The notes under the pieces were generated by a model. The model searched no databases. It saw nothing but the letters and a program-made list of their open reading frames with translations, and had not been told where the DNA came from. A DNA stretch of 14,341 nt from assembly GCA_019423835.1 (NCBI GenBank), contig JAHZAR010000002.1, forward strand, positions 11,107-25,447, in the 5' to 3' direction. Every line of letters begins with the position of its first letter. Position 1 is the first letter of the stretch. Of this stretch, positions 7,862 through 14,341 are shown one piece after another. This stretch comes from Clostridiales bacterium. Its GTDB lineage: Bacteria; Bacillota; Clostridia; Lachnospirales; Lachnospiraceae. Both the position numbers and the translations under genes were made by a program.

Positions 7862-9166
7862 TCAGCCAACTAATAGTGTCATGATAAAGCAAACGACAAG
7901 CACAGTAAATGTGACAATCCAGCCGTGCTTTACCTGAGATTTCATGTCGCTGGAGCGCGCGGTTCCCGTGGCGGCAACCATGTCGAGGCCTGGATATGCA
8001 AAGGAGGTCATCTGAGATCCAATCAGAACAACCAATGCCCAAGCCGCCATACTGAGTCCGGTGGCCTCTACCAGAGGACGGAACACAGTATCCAGCATTA
8101 CAGCCTGTGCTACTGCTGCGCCCTGGATGCCGAAGGTGCCAATCAGAGCTGCCAGCATGGAAAGACCCACCTTTCCGCCGCCTTCTACCATGGGCCTTCC
8201 AATTTCCACAAGGGCATCGAAGGCTCCGCTGATGGATATAAAATTGAGGAAGGGATCCATCAGAATAAACAGCATGAACATCCAGAAATACTGGGCGCAG
8301 CCTTTCATAAACAGATCAATGGTTTTTTCAATTTTAAAGCGGGCTCCGAAGCCGGTTGCAAGGACTGCGGCAGTGATGACAGTAATCGCATGGGCTACGC
8401 CCAGATTAAAAATAATCCCGTATACTACCACAAGGATCATGGTTACGGCAAAAAATAAGGTAGCCCTTTTGGCTTCAGGGGACGGTTTGTATTTGTCGGC
8501 TGACAGGGCGGTCCCGGGAGGGTAATCTGCTACGCCGCAGGTTTTTTTCTGAATGTGTCTGGCATTAAAATACGTAATCAGCCACATTGGAATGCAAACA
8601 GGAAGGCTGGCATAGAGGAGTACTTCCTGATAAGGAAGTCCGGTCAGTTCCATGATGGTTACCATGGGAGGAGAAAACGGACTGATAAAAAGTCCAGTCA
8701 CCCCTGCAGTTTGCATAATAACAGCCAGGGTACTTGGAGTCATACCGACGGATGCGACGAGAGGGATGAGGATCGGCGCCAGAACAGCATTGCCGCCTGT
8801 GAGGGTGCTGAGGACAAGAACCATGAACATGGAGGCCAGCATGGAGGCGATAATGGCCCTGCCAATGGAATTGATGCCGATTCTTCTCACCATCAGATGG
8901 ACCAGGTTTTCCGCCACTCCGGACTCCTTTAGCAGTAATCCAAGGCCGGAACCAATCATGATAATAAAGCCGACTTGGCCCAGAAAGGAGCCGAGAGAGG
9001 TCGTCAGTATGGTTCCAAACTGTAAAAGGTTTGTTTTGGTGAGGACAGCTCCGATAGCCAGACAAATAGAGACGTTGACCAGCGGATGGATTTTTGGACA
9101 GAATGCCAGGATAATATAAACGATCAGTGGAGTCAGCCCTAAAATAGGCGGTAAATCAAAGATCAT
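7862..9166 (-). CDS. Ion-transporter-superfamily permease (NhaC/GntP-like)
   Basis: This 434-residue, very hydrophobic protein has roughly ten to twelve predicted membrane spans in two halves. Each half contains a glycine-rich re-entrant-like stretch: STLTGGNAVLAPILIP (about 120-135), and GTFGIQGAAVAQAV (about 343-356). The segment VGFIIMIGSGLGLLLKESGVAENLV (about 65-89) resembles the GntP/NhaC/CitMHS type of secondary carriers. A hydrophilic loop (about 203-235) divides the halves. Such carriers exchange or co-transport organic anions, amino-acid derivatives or sodium with protons. Its position in a hydrolase operon suggests it imports the operon's substrate or exports a product. AAAGGGGAA just upstream on the minus strand supports the ATG at 9164-9166. 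The exact family and direction of transport are uncertain. Confidence 0.72.
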   Translation of the reverse strand: MIFDLPPILGLTPLIVYIILAFCPKIHPLVNVSICLAIGAVLTKTNLLQFGTILTTSLGSFLGQVGFIIMIGSGLGLLLKESGVAENLVHLMVRRIGINSIGRAIIASMLASMFMVLVLSTLTGGNAVLAPILIPLVASVGMTPSTLAVIMQTAGVTGLFISPFSPPMVTIMELTGLPYQEVLLYASLPVCIPMWLITYFNARHIQKKTCGVADYPPGTALSADKYKPSPEAKRATLFFAVTMILVVVYGIIFNLGVAHAITVITAAVLATGFGARFKIEKTIDLFMKGCAQYFWMFMLFILMDPFLNFISISGAFDALVEIGRPMVEGGGKVGLSMLAALIGTFGIQGAAVAQAVMLDTVFRPLVEATGLSMAAWALVVLIGSQMTSFAYPGLDMVAATGTARSSDMKSQVKHGWIVTFTVLVVCFIMTLLVG

Positions 9167-9223
9167 AAAAATTCCCCTTTCTACATAATATAGTTTCCCC
9201 TTTCAGTATCATTTTTGCATAAA

Positions 9224-10621
9224 TTATTTTCTGTCCTGGTAAAAACGTCCCTCTTCGGGATGAATTACCTGACAGGGTATCTGCCGTTCCCGGCATGCGT
9301 TTTTCCCGGCGGGAGTTACCAGCAGGGAAGCTCCGCTTCCAACGACTATTCCGTCTATGAGGATGGGTTTTCCCATAGCCCATGTCATAACGGTTTCTGC
9401 CGTGGCCAGATCCACTACAGCAATATCAGCGTCTGCGCCTACTGAGAGATGACCTTTGGACGGCAGAGAGAAGAACTGCGCCGGAGCAATGGAGCACTTA
9501 TAGATTACTTCCTCCAGAGTCAGGTAGCCCAGTTTGTAGTAGGAAAGGAGCCTGTAAAGAAGGCCGTTTCTGGGAAAGCCGCCTCCGTCGGTTGCTGCAA
9601 GGTCGATCAGGAATCTGCGGGAACCGGACCTTCTCTCTAAAAGACAGGCGGCTGCCACAGAGGGGAGATTGACCGGAAAGCTGACTCCGAGAGAGGTGGT
9701 GCCACGTTTCCAGTATTTCAACGCTTCCCGTCCCTCTAAGAGAACATTTTCCTCTCCCACCGGAGCGATTACCTTTGCAGTCTTGTCCCGGATCGCCTGC
9801 TCAAGACCGTCTGTGCTTACAGGGTAGCCAAATGAGAGCAGACAGTTCTGCGTAATGTGATCCTTAACCTCTCCGTTCAGGCAGGAGCCGCTGGTCCCAT
9901 TGTTTACTGCCATATGTGAGTCAGAAATAATATTGGGGTTCTTTGTGAGCATCTGGAATGCATCGTTTAACTCTTCAAGATAGTCGTAGCGGTTTCCGCG
10001 GCAATAGGCGTTGATGTGGGCCAGAAAAAGGCGGTTGCCCTGGGCGCACTCTACAGCCTCCCTCATGCCGTAAATATCACTCAGGTTTTCGGTACTGCCG
10101 GCATGCCAGGCGACGAATACCTTACTTTTATTGCATTCTTCCACACAGCAGCGCGAGGCATCCGGGGTGAGAGGATAATGTCCTCCGAGGATTTTTAAGC
10201 CTAATGCCCCGGCCTCAAGAGAACTGTCTAAAAAGGCCCGGATCTGCCTGCGGGAGGGGTTTTTTCCCATTGTTTCGGGCAGTATGGCAGGCAGGCAGCC
10301 CACATTCATACCGCAGCCAAGAGCAGGGGCGTGTTCCAGAATGTCCTCCATCGGGCCGGCGTAATCGATGATAGTTGACACGCCGCTGGCAGCGGCCATA
10401 TGGTAGCCGGCCAGGCTGCCCAGGAATTCTGTGACATGAACATGCATGTCGATAATTCCCGGAAACACTGTTTTTCCTGAAATATCCCATTCTTTTTTAC
10501 CGTGAAGATTATTTCCGAGAGCGGCAATTTTACTGTTTTGCACCGCAATATCCATAACCCCTCTTACGCTGTTCTGCGGATCAAACAGATAACCACCCTT
10601 CAGGACTGTATCATATTTCAT
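9224..10621 (-). CDS. Binuclear metal amidohydrolase (dihydroorotase/hydantoinase/acyl-amino-acid deacylase-like)
   Basis: This 465-residue cytoplasmic hydrolase is the first gene of the minus-strand operon. All expected metal ligands of a two-metal amidohydrolase are present: H60-V-H62 at the end of the first barrel strand (GIIDMHVHV), K143 in GLKILGG as the candidate carboxylated lysine, H173 in AWHAGS, H202 in LAHINAY, and D345 in ATDGGG. The small N-terminal beta domain (KGGYLFDPQNSV) and the closing GADADIAVVDL strand are typical. Relatives open cyclic amides (dihydroorotate, hydantoins), cleave isoaspartyl peptides or remove N-acyl groups. No pyrimidine genes are nearby, so a true PyrC role is unlikely. 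On the minus strand GAAAGG and GGGA precede the ATG. The next gene, 57 bp downstream, is the permease. The catalytic class is secure; the substrate is unknown. Confidence 0.83.
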   Translation of the reverse strand: MKYDTVLKGGYLFDPQNSVRGVMDIAVQNSKIAALGNNLHGKKEWDISGKTVFPGIIDMHVHVTEFLGSLAGYHMAAASGVSTIIDYAGPMEDILEHAPALGCGMNVGCLPAILPETMGKNPSRRQIRAFLDSSLEAGALGLKILGGHYPLTPDASRCCVEECNKSKVFVAWHAGSTENLSDIYGMREAVECAQGNRLFLAHINAYCRGNRYDYLEELNDAFQMLTKNPNIISDSHMAVNNGTSGSCLNGEVKDHITQNCLLSFGYPVSTDGLEQAIRDKTAKVIAPVGEENVLLEGREALKYWKRGTTSLGVSFPVNLPSVAAACLLERRSGSRRFLIDLAATDGGGFPRNGLLYRLLSYYKLGYLTLEEVIYKCSIAPAQFFSLPSKGHLSVGADADIAVVDLATAETVMTWAMGKPILIDGIVVGSGASLLVTPAGKNACRERQIPCQVIHPEEGRFYQDRK

Positions 10622-10953
10622 AGAGTATTCCCAACCTTTCCGGCTGACTGAAATAAGCCGTTTTTTAATCTGACAGTGATTGGATGACGCCAGATTAAAG
10701 TATAAAGTTCACTCATAAAAATTCAGTTGTATGTTTTATAACCGCCCCGGAAAAGTATAAAATCTGCAGCTTTCAGACTTTTTCGAAAGTGATTAAAAAG
10801 CATAAATAACTTTATTTTTATAACTTTAATATATAGAAATTGATGAAAGATGTAAAGAAATATGAATAACTCTATATATAACATGAATAATAACTTATAT
10901 TTATCTTGCTATTTTATCTGGAGCGTATTATGATGGGAGCGGAGGTGGGGGCA
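10622..10953. promoter_or_regulatory. AT-rich divergent control region between the hydrolase operon and its LysR regulator
   Basis: This 332-base gap has no gene, is clearly AT-rich compared with its surroundings, and must hold the promoters of both divergent units. On the minus strand a -10-like TATACT (complement of 10699-10704) lies 16 bases from a poor -35-like CTGAAT (complement of 10721-10726); a weak -35 fits an activator-dependent promoter. An inverted repeat TTTTATA/TATAAAA spans 10734-10762. Recurrent ATAAC motifs occupy the LysR-proximal half. No convincing plus-strand promoter can be chosen among the many AT-rich candidates. The regulatory role is inferred from divergent layout, which is classical for LysR systems. 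Confidence 0.6.
10806..10894 (+). repeat. Cluster of five ATAAC direct repeats, two of them ATAACTTTA
   Basis: ATAAC begins at 10806, 10820, 10866, 10878 and 10890, always on the same strand, and a further copy begins at 10738. The first two are extended to ATAACTTTA with a 14-base period; the last three have a 12-base period. ATGAATAA is also repeated at 10862 and 10883, 21 bases apart, about two helical turns. They could be binding sites for the adjacent LysR regulator. AT-richness raises the chance of coincidence, but five copies in under 90 bases exceed a rough expectation of well under one. Confidence 0.45.
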
Positions 10954-11919
10954 TTGGATTTGGAAATGAAATACATCTATACGGTCTATCAGGAAAACAG
11001 CTTTTCCAGAGCTGCAGAGAAATTGTTTATCAGCCAGTCTGCAATCAGCGCCATGGTCAGAAAGGCTGAAAAACGGTTGGGCTGTCCGATTTTTGATCGA
11101 AGCACGATACCGTTTTCTCTGACAGAGGAGGGAAAGTTTTATATTGAACGGGTTAAAAAAATCCTGACACTGGAAAACGATATTCAATCATATTTTGATG
11201 ACAGAAAAAATATGAAGGCAGGCTGTCTGAAGATAGGTAGTTCCTCCTTTTACAGCGCATATTTTCTGGCGCCCATGATCAATGCTTTTCAGAAGCAATT
11301 TCCCGGCATCCATATTGATATTAAGGAGGGGGACGGAAGGGAGCTCCAGAATTTTATTCTGGATGGTACCATCGATCTGCTGTTCGGAGCCCTGTCTCAG
11401 ATGGGTATGGATGCAAAGACACAGGATGTCCTGTTTTCCTATGAACATCTGATTCTGACTGTGCCGGAGCAGTATGAGGTGAATAACAGGCTGAAGCCAT
11501 ATCGTATCTCCGCAGAAATGGTACGAAACCACACGTTTCTGGACGAGAAGGTTCCGCCGGTTCCCCTGAGCGAATTTCGGGACTGCCCTTTTATCTCACT
11601 GACGAAGGCGGGAAGTGATCTGTTTCAGAGAACTCTGGACATCTGCCGCAATGCCGGATTCAAACCAAATATCACGTATCATCTGTCCCAAATTATGACT
11701 GCTTATTTTGTCTGTGCAGCAGGCGGAGGGGCAGCTCTGATCAGAAGTTCCCTTCTTTCCATGCTGAAAGAACAGCCGGGACTGGTGTATTATAAAATCG
11801 GAGATCCTCTGGCAAAACGGCCTATTTATCTTACCTACAGCCGTAAACGCTATATGAGCAGCGCTATGTCGGCTTTCCTGAAGTTCGCAGCCGCGCTTCC
11901 GGCAGAATACCGGATATAA
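10954..11919 (+). CDS. LysR-family transcriptional regulator
   Basis: This is a LysR-type regulator of about 321 residues. The N-terminal winged helix-turn-helix is clear (FSRAAEKLFISQSAISAMVRKAEKRLG, about residues 17-43, followed by IFDRS and the LTEEGKFY wing). The rest is a periplasmic-binding-protein-like effector domain beginning near LKIGSSSFYSAYFLAPMI. I prefer the TTG start at 10954: GGAGG at 10941-10945 lies eight bases before it, and the product then begins MDLEMKYIY, as LysR proteins normally do. In-frame ATGs at 10930 and 10933, behind a shorter GGAG at 10920-10923, are real alternatives adding seven or eight residues. An upstream TTG at 10906 is unlikely. The gene is divergent from the hydrolase operon and should control it in response to a substrate or intermediate, and probably itself. 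It is followed by a good terminator. Confidence 0.87.
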   Translation: MDLEMKYIYTVYQENSFSRAAEKLFISQSAISAMVRKAEKRLGCPIFDRSTIPFSLTEEGKFYIERVKKILTLENDIQSYFDDRKNMKAGCLKIGSSSFYSAYFLAPMINAFQKQFPGIHIDIKEGDGRELQNFILDGTIDLLFGALSQMGMDAKTQDVLFSYEHLILTVPEQYEVNNRLKPYRISAEMVRNHTFLDEKVPPVPLSEFRDCPFISLTKAGSDLFQRTLDICRNAGFKPNITYHLSQIMTAYFVCAAGGGAALIRSSLLSMLKEQPGLVYYKIGDPLAKRPIYLTYSRKRYMSSAMSAFLKFAAALPAEYRI

Positions 11920-11947
11920 AAGGGTGCAAAACAGAGACAACTTTTTT

Positions 11948-11994
11948 AACGGATTTGGAGAACAGAAAAGAAACTCCAAATCCGTTTTCCATTT
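11948..11994 (+). terminator. Rho-independent terminator after the LysR gene
   Basis: Perfect 13-base arms at 11948-11960 and 11974-11986 enclose a 13-base loop and are followed by a T-rich run (TTTTCCATTTT). It lies 28 bases after the LysR stop. The minus-strand side has no T-run, so it acts on plus-strand transcripts only and isolates the sigma-factor cassette from LysR transcription. Confidence 0.85.
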
Positions 11995-12091
11995 TCAGGA
12001 TATAGTCTGATTTTGGATAACATATGGAAATTGCAGCCGATGTTAAAATAAATAACAGAAAACGAAATAGGAGAGATAGAGGAAAGTACGA

Positions 12092-12634
12092 ATGATTATT
12101 CTCGCTTCGATGATTGACGAGCCGGGAGATCTGGTAAAATTTCAAACTCTGTATTCTCTGTACAGCGGCGCCATGTATACGACAGCGTTTAATATACTGG
12201 AGAATGCAGACGATGCCGAGGACGCTGTTCAGATATCATCGCTGAAAATTATTAAAAATTTGAGCCGACTGGAAATGGAGGAGATACACGACATAAAGAC
12301 TAAGAGTTTCCTGCTGGCTATTGCAAGGAACACTGCTCTTGATATTTGGAGAAAGAGGAAGAAGGAGCCGGTCTCTGTGGAAGAGGTTGAAATGGATGGA
12401 CTTGCGCCAAGCGCAGAGAATATCTATTTTGATAAGGTTTCCGTAAAGAATCTGGCGGAGGCGATTGGCCGTCTGGACGGAATATATCAGGATGTGTTAA
12501 GACTTTACTATGTACATGAGCTGCCGTCAAAAGAGATTGGGAAAATTTTGAATATTAACCATCTGACAGTCAACACCCGGTTAAAGAGAGCCAGAGAAAA
12601 GCTGTCTAAGATGTTGAAGGAGGAAGGGGCATGA
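12092..12634 (+). CDS. ECF-type RNA polymerase sigma factor
   Basis: This 180-residue protein has the two-domain layout of extracytoplasmic-function sigma factors. Region 2 is at about 14-90, with the conserved acidic N-A-D-D-A-E-D-A-V segment (38-46) and the basic region 2.4 helix RNTALDIWRKRKK (79-91) that reads the -10 element. Region 4 is at about 124-171, with a helix-turn-helix in PSKEIGKILNINHLTVNTRLKRAREKL that reads the -35 element. Region 3 is absent, as expected. GAGGA at 12079-12083 is eight bases before the ATG at 12092; a second in-frame ATG at 12110 is possible. The gene overlaps the next by ATGA, a classic sigma/anti-sigma arrangement that keeps the two proteins in balance. 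It probably autoregulates, but I could not pick a convincing promoter in 11995-12091. Confidence 0.9.
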   Translation: MIILASMIDEPGDLVKFQTLYSLYSGAMYTTAFNILENADDAEDAVQISSLKIIKNLSRLEMEEIHDIKTKSFLLAIARNTALDIWRKRKKEPVSVEEVEMDGLAPSAENIYFDKVSVKNLAEAIGRLDGIYQDVLRLYYVHELPSKEIGKILNINHLTVNTRLKRAREKLSKMLKEEGA

Positions 12635-13356
12635 AAACTAGGGATAAAAAAGATGAAATGATTCTTACCCTGGCCCTTCTGGAACAGATGGAAAATGACG
12701 AGGATCTGAAGGTATTTGACGCCTGTGCGGATGAGACAACAGGACAAAGCGGCACAGCGGGCCAGGGAGCAAAGCCGCATGTCTTTTCTGAACGCCATAA
12801 CAAGAGGATGAAAGAGATTTTTAAAATTGCAGCCAGGGCTGAAAAGCGGAGAAAACGCCGCCGCATCGTTAAGAGGGCCGCCGCAGGCCTTGCGGCCTGC
12901 ATCTGCGTCAGCACCTGTATGGTATTCTCGTCATCAGCCTTCCGCATTCCAGTGATGAATTTTTTCACAGATGTAAAGGAGAAGTACAGTGAGCTGGTTG
13001 TGGACAAGGGAACAAAAACGTATGTGACAAAAAACTTCCAGGAGTATGAGCCGAGGTATGTGCCTAAGGGGTTTAATATTTCCAGAGTGGTGGAGGAGGA
13101 AAATGACTTTAGAATATACTATATAAATTCTTCCAATAATTGGTATTATTTCGCGTGTTATGTAATACCACATTCAACATATATTGATACAGAAAAATTG
13201 ACAGAAAGTAAAATTGTAACTAAAGTGGGAGATATTATGGTTTATGAAAAGGGAAATTACAAACAAGTGATTCTGTATAAGGATTCTCACCAATACTCTG
13301 TAATTGGAAATTTAGATTTAGGTGAAATGGTAAAAATTTTAGAAAGTGTGAAATAA
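12631..13356 (+). CDS. Membrane anti-sigma factor with DUF4367-type C-terminal domain
   Basis: This 241-residue protein should be the anti-sigma partner of the upstream ECF factor. The cytoplasmic N-terminal part (1-80) is charged and ends in a strongly basic stretch (EKRRKRRRIVKR, 71-82). One membrane span follows (about 83-104), then an outside domain (105-241). That domain contains the YVPKGF motif at 142-147 and alternating aromatic strands (RIYYINSSNNWYYF), as in DUF4367 domains of Firmicutes anti-sigma proteins. It starts with ATG overlapping the sigma stop by four bases, with AAGGAGG at 12617-12623. Typically the sigma factor is held at the membrane until an envelope signal releases it. 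Oddly, GC falls from about 67% near the membrane-span codons to about 28% in the last third, with a matching change to AT-ending codons. The DUF4367 assignment is by pattern recognition only. Confidence 0.77.
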   Translation: MKTRDKKDEMILTLALLEQMENDEDLKVFDACADETTGQSGTAGQGAKPHVFSERHNKRMKEIFKIAARAEKRRKRRRIVKRAAAGLAACICVSTCMVFSSSAFRIPVMNFFTDVKEKYSELVVDKGTKTYVTKNFQEYEPRYVPKGFNISRVVEEENDFRIYYINSSNNWYYFACYVIPHSTYIDTEKLTESKIVTKVGDIMVYEKGNYKQVILYKDSHQYSVIGNLDLGEMVKILESVK

Positions 13357-13408
13357 AGAGAGAAATTGTTTCGTGTATATAGTGAAGAAAACAGATAAGG
13401 AGGCTACT

Positions 13409-13837
13409 ATGAAAAAAAGCAAAAAAATTATGTTAGTAGTAATGGCAATTGTTGCAGTTATGGCATGTACATTTACTGCATTTGCCAAGCAAGCCATTCA
13501 TCCCAGATGGTCTTACTTTATAAGCATTATGGGCGACATGGATGTTACAAGCAGCGGAAAAGCAACAGTAATTGCTGATGTTGTGGCGGATCCGACCAAA
13601 GTCGATAAGATCAAGGTAGAGTGTCGGCTGCAGCGATTAGAGGGCTCTACTTGGAAAACAGTTAAATCTTGGACAGAAAGTTCTGATAATGTTGATCCAG
13701 GATCAGTTATGATGGAAAAAACATATTATATCTATGAGGGATATAGCTACCGAGTACAGCTTAATACCAAAGCCTATGTGGATGGAGTTATAAAAGAAAA
13801 TCTGACTAACAATTTCGACTACGGCTACTTCCACTAA
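13409..13837 (+). CDS. Small secreted protein of unknown function
   Basis: This 142-residue protein begins with a textbook signal peptide: KKSKK, a hydrophobic core of about 15 residues, and an A-F-A cleavage site after residue 26. The mature part of about 116 residues is rich in beta-prone and aromatic residues, including the pattern ECRLQRLEGSTWKTVKSW and later YSYRVQLNTKAYVDG. This looks like a small beta-sandwich; it may belong to the DUF6147-like secreted proteins, but I am not sure. The one cysteine in the mature part leaves no disulfide within the monomer. The start is set by AAGGAGG at 13397-13403, five bases before ATG 13409; the frame is open back to a GTG at 13373 that would bury the signal peptide. 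It lies 52 bp after the anti-sigma gene and is probably co-transcribed as an output or signal-related component of the ECF cassette. Confidence 0.75.
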   Translation: MKKSKKIMLVVMAIVAVMACTFTAFAKQAIHPRWSYFISIMGDMDVTSSGKATVIADVVADPTKVDKIKVECRLQRLEGSTWKTVKSWTESSDNVDPGSVMMEKTYYIYEGYSYRVQLNTKAYVDGVIKENLTNNFDYGYFH

Positions 13838-13858
13838 TTTTACCTCATCTTCTTAAAC

Positions 13859-13913
13859 AGAACAGCACCCCGGCCTGTTACCCTGGTTACTGGACAGGCC
13901 GGGGTGCTGTTCT
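13859..13913. terminator. Perfect 20-bp inverted repeat between convergent genes
   Basis: The arms at 13859-13878 and 13894-13913 are exact reverse complements of 20 bases, very GC-rich in the core, with a 15-base loop. A modest T-rich stretch (ATCCTTTTAT) follows on the plus strand. It lies between the secreted-protein stop (13837) and the stop of the minus-strand glycosylase gene (13972), so it probably ends transcripts from both sides. It is longer than a typical terminator but shows no other feature. Confidence 0.75.
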
Positions 13914-13971
13914 ATCCTTTTATCTCCTACCTTACCTTCCCTCTCCTCACCCTCTCATAATAAAATCTATA

Positions 13972-14341
13972 CTACTGCCTAACCCCCGCATACCCCTTAT
14001 ACATGCCGAAATAATCTGCAATTATTTCCTGATACAGCCGGGACTTCGGAAGGGAGTCATATTTTTTCTTCCGTTTCCTGTAATACTCGGCCATCAGGAT
14101 CTGTTCGATCCAGGTGTCCACGGGAAAGGCCTCGATATGGTGAAGGCCGAACAGGCAGATGCAGTTGGCCACTTTTGTCCCGATTCCGTAAAAGCTGCCG
14201 AGGTAGGTCATGGCCTCGCTGTAGCTCAGCCTCTGGAGCAGTGCCAAATCCAGCCGCCCCTCCACAGCATCCCGGCAGAGGCGAAAAATATACTTGGCCC
14301 GGTACCCCAGCTTCAGCTCCCGCAGCTCTGTCTCAGATGCC
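13972..14341 (-). CDS. OGG1-type 8-oxoguanine DNA glycosylase, C-terminal part, cut by right edge
   Basis: This is the C-terminal part (about 123 residues) of a helix-hairpin-helix GPD base-excision-repair glycosylase. Its frame stays open to the right edge, reading LGYRAKYIFRLCRDAV before the point where a shorter GTG-started frame could begin at 14265, so the true start lies outside the window. The helix-hairpin-helix motif and catalytic region are clear: YGIGTKVANCICLFGL with the candidate catalytic lysine in G-T-K-V, and the conserved aspartate in FPVDTWIEQIL. L-G-Y-R-A-K-Y is typical of the OGG1 branch. The enzyme excises 8-oxoguanine and cuts the strand by a lyase step; OGG1-like enzymes are known in Clostridium. 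The basic segment YRKRKKKYDSL is near the C-terminal end. The gene is convergent with the ECF cassette and separated from it by a strong hairpin. Confidence 0.85.
   Translation of the reverse strand, partial: ASETELRELKLGYRAKYIFRLCRDAVEGRLDLALLQRLSYSEAMTYLGSFYGIGTKVANCICLFGLHHIEAFPVDTWIEQILMAEYYRKRKKKYDSLPKSRLYQEIIADYFGMYKGYAGVRQ

Noticed and set aside
7925..8458. 177-residue open frame on the plus strand
   Set aside because: It is antisense to the permease gene. Its hydrophilic composition is what the reverse of membrane-span codons produces.
9224..10621. Assignment of the amidohydrolase as housekeeping dihydroorotase (pyrC)
   Set aside because: There is no pyrimidine gene nearby, and its operon with peptidases and a carrier points to catabolism; only the fold is shared.
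10806..10894. ATAAC repeats as a CRISPR array or plasmid iterons
   Set aside because: The units are only five to nine bases with uneven spacing, no spacers, and no cas or rep gene.
13373..13408. GTG start for the secreted protein
   Set aside because: It would add 12 polar residues ahead of a textbook signal peptide. ATG 13409 has AAGGAGG five bases upstream.

Overview
The window looks like a chromosomal segment from an anaerobic gut Clostridia species, most likely Lachnospiraceae or a close relative. The grounds are AGGAGG-type ribosome binding sites, GAG/CTG/AAG-rich codon use at moderate GC, clostridial-type protein families (VWA-like DUF2201, NimA-like flavoproteins, GCxxNxCTFC radical SAM, DUF4367 anti-sigma), and no aerobic or respiratory genes. 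The species cannot be fixed by eye. There are no rRNA, tRNA, CRISPR, transposase or phage genes.

Left block, plus strand (2-5202). A VWA-like protein cut by the window edge, a NimA-like flavin-binding protein and a MoxR-type AAA+ ATPase follow one another with overlapping reading frames, so they are probably translationally coupled. After 37 bp comes a membrane-anchored calcineurin-like metallophosphoesterase, then a radical SAM enzyme. A perfect 18-bp hairpin (5275-5326) closes the block and separates it from the convergent genes to its right.

Central block, minus strand (10621 down to 5355). Four closely spaced genes form an apparent catabolic operon: a binuclear metal amidohydrolase, a multi-pass ion-transporter-superfamily permease, a C69-family N-terminal-cysteine dipeptidase and an M29/NicX-like metal hydrolase. 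A LysR regulator (about 10954-11919) is divergent to it. The AT-rich 332-bp gap between them carries repeated ATAAC motifs that may be operator elements. My inference is regulated uptake and stepwise hydrolysis of a peptide-like, cyclic-amide or N-acylated amino-acid compound. The substrate cannot be read from sequence.

Right block. An ECF sigma factor overlaps by four bases (ATGA) a single-pass DUF4367-type anti-sigma factor, followed by a small protein with a clear signal peptide. This looks like a self-contained envelope-signalling cassette. GC content falls steadily inside the anti-sigma gene from about 67% to about 28%, suggesting that its sensor half has a different history. A 20-bp perfect hairpin follows. 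At the right edge is the C-terminal part of a minus-strand OGG1-type 8-oxoguanine DNA glycosylase that runs off the window.

The most interesting candidates are the LysR-controlled four-gene hydrolase/permease operon with its repeat-bearing control region, and the ECF sigma/anti-sigma/secreted-protein cassette with its composition break. The individual families are known. Any novelty lies in the combinations and substrates, and I cannot demonstrate that here.
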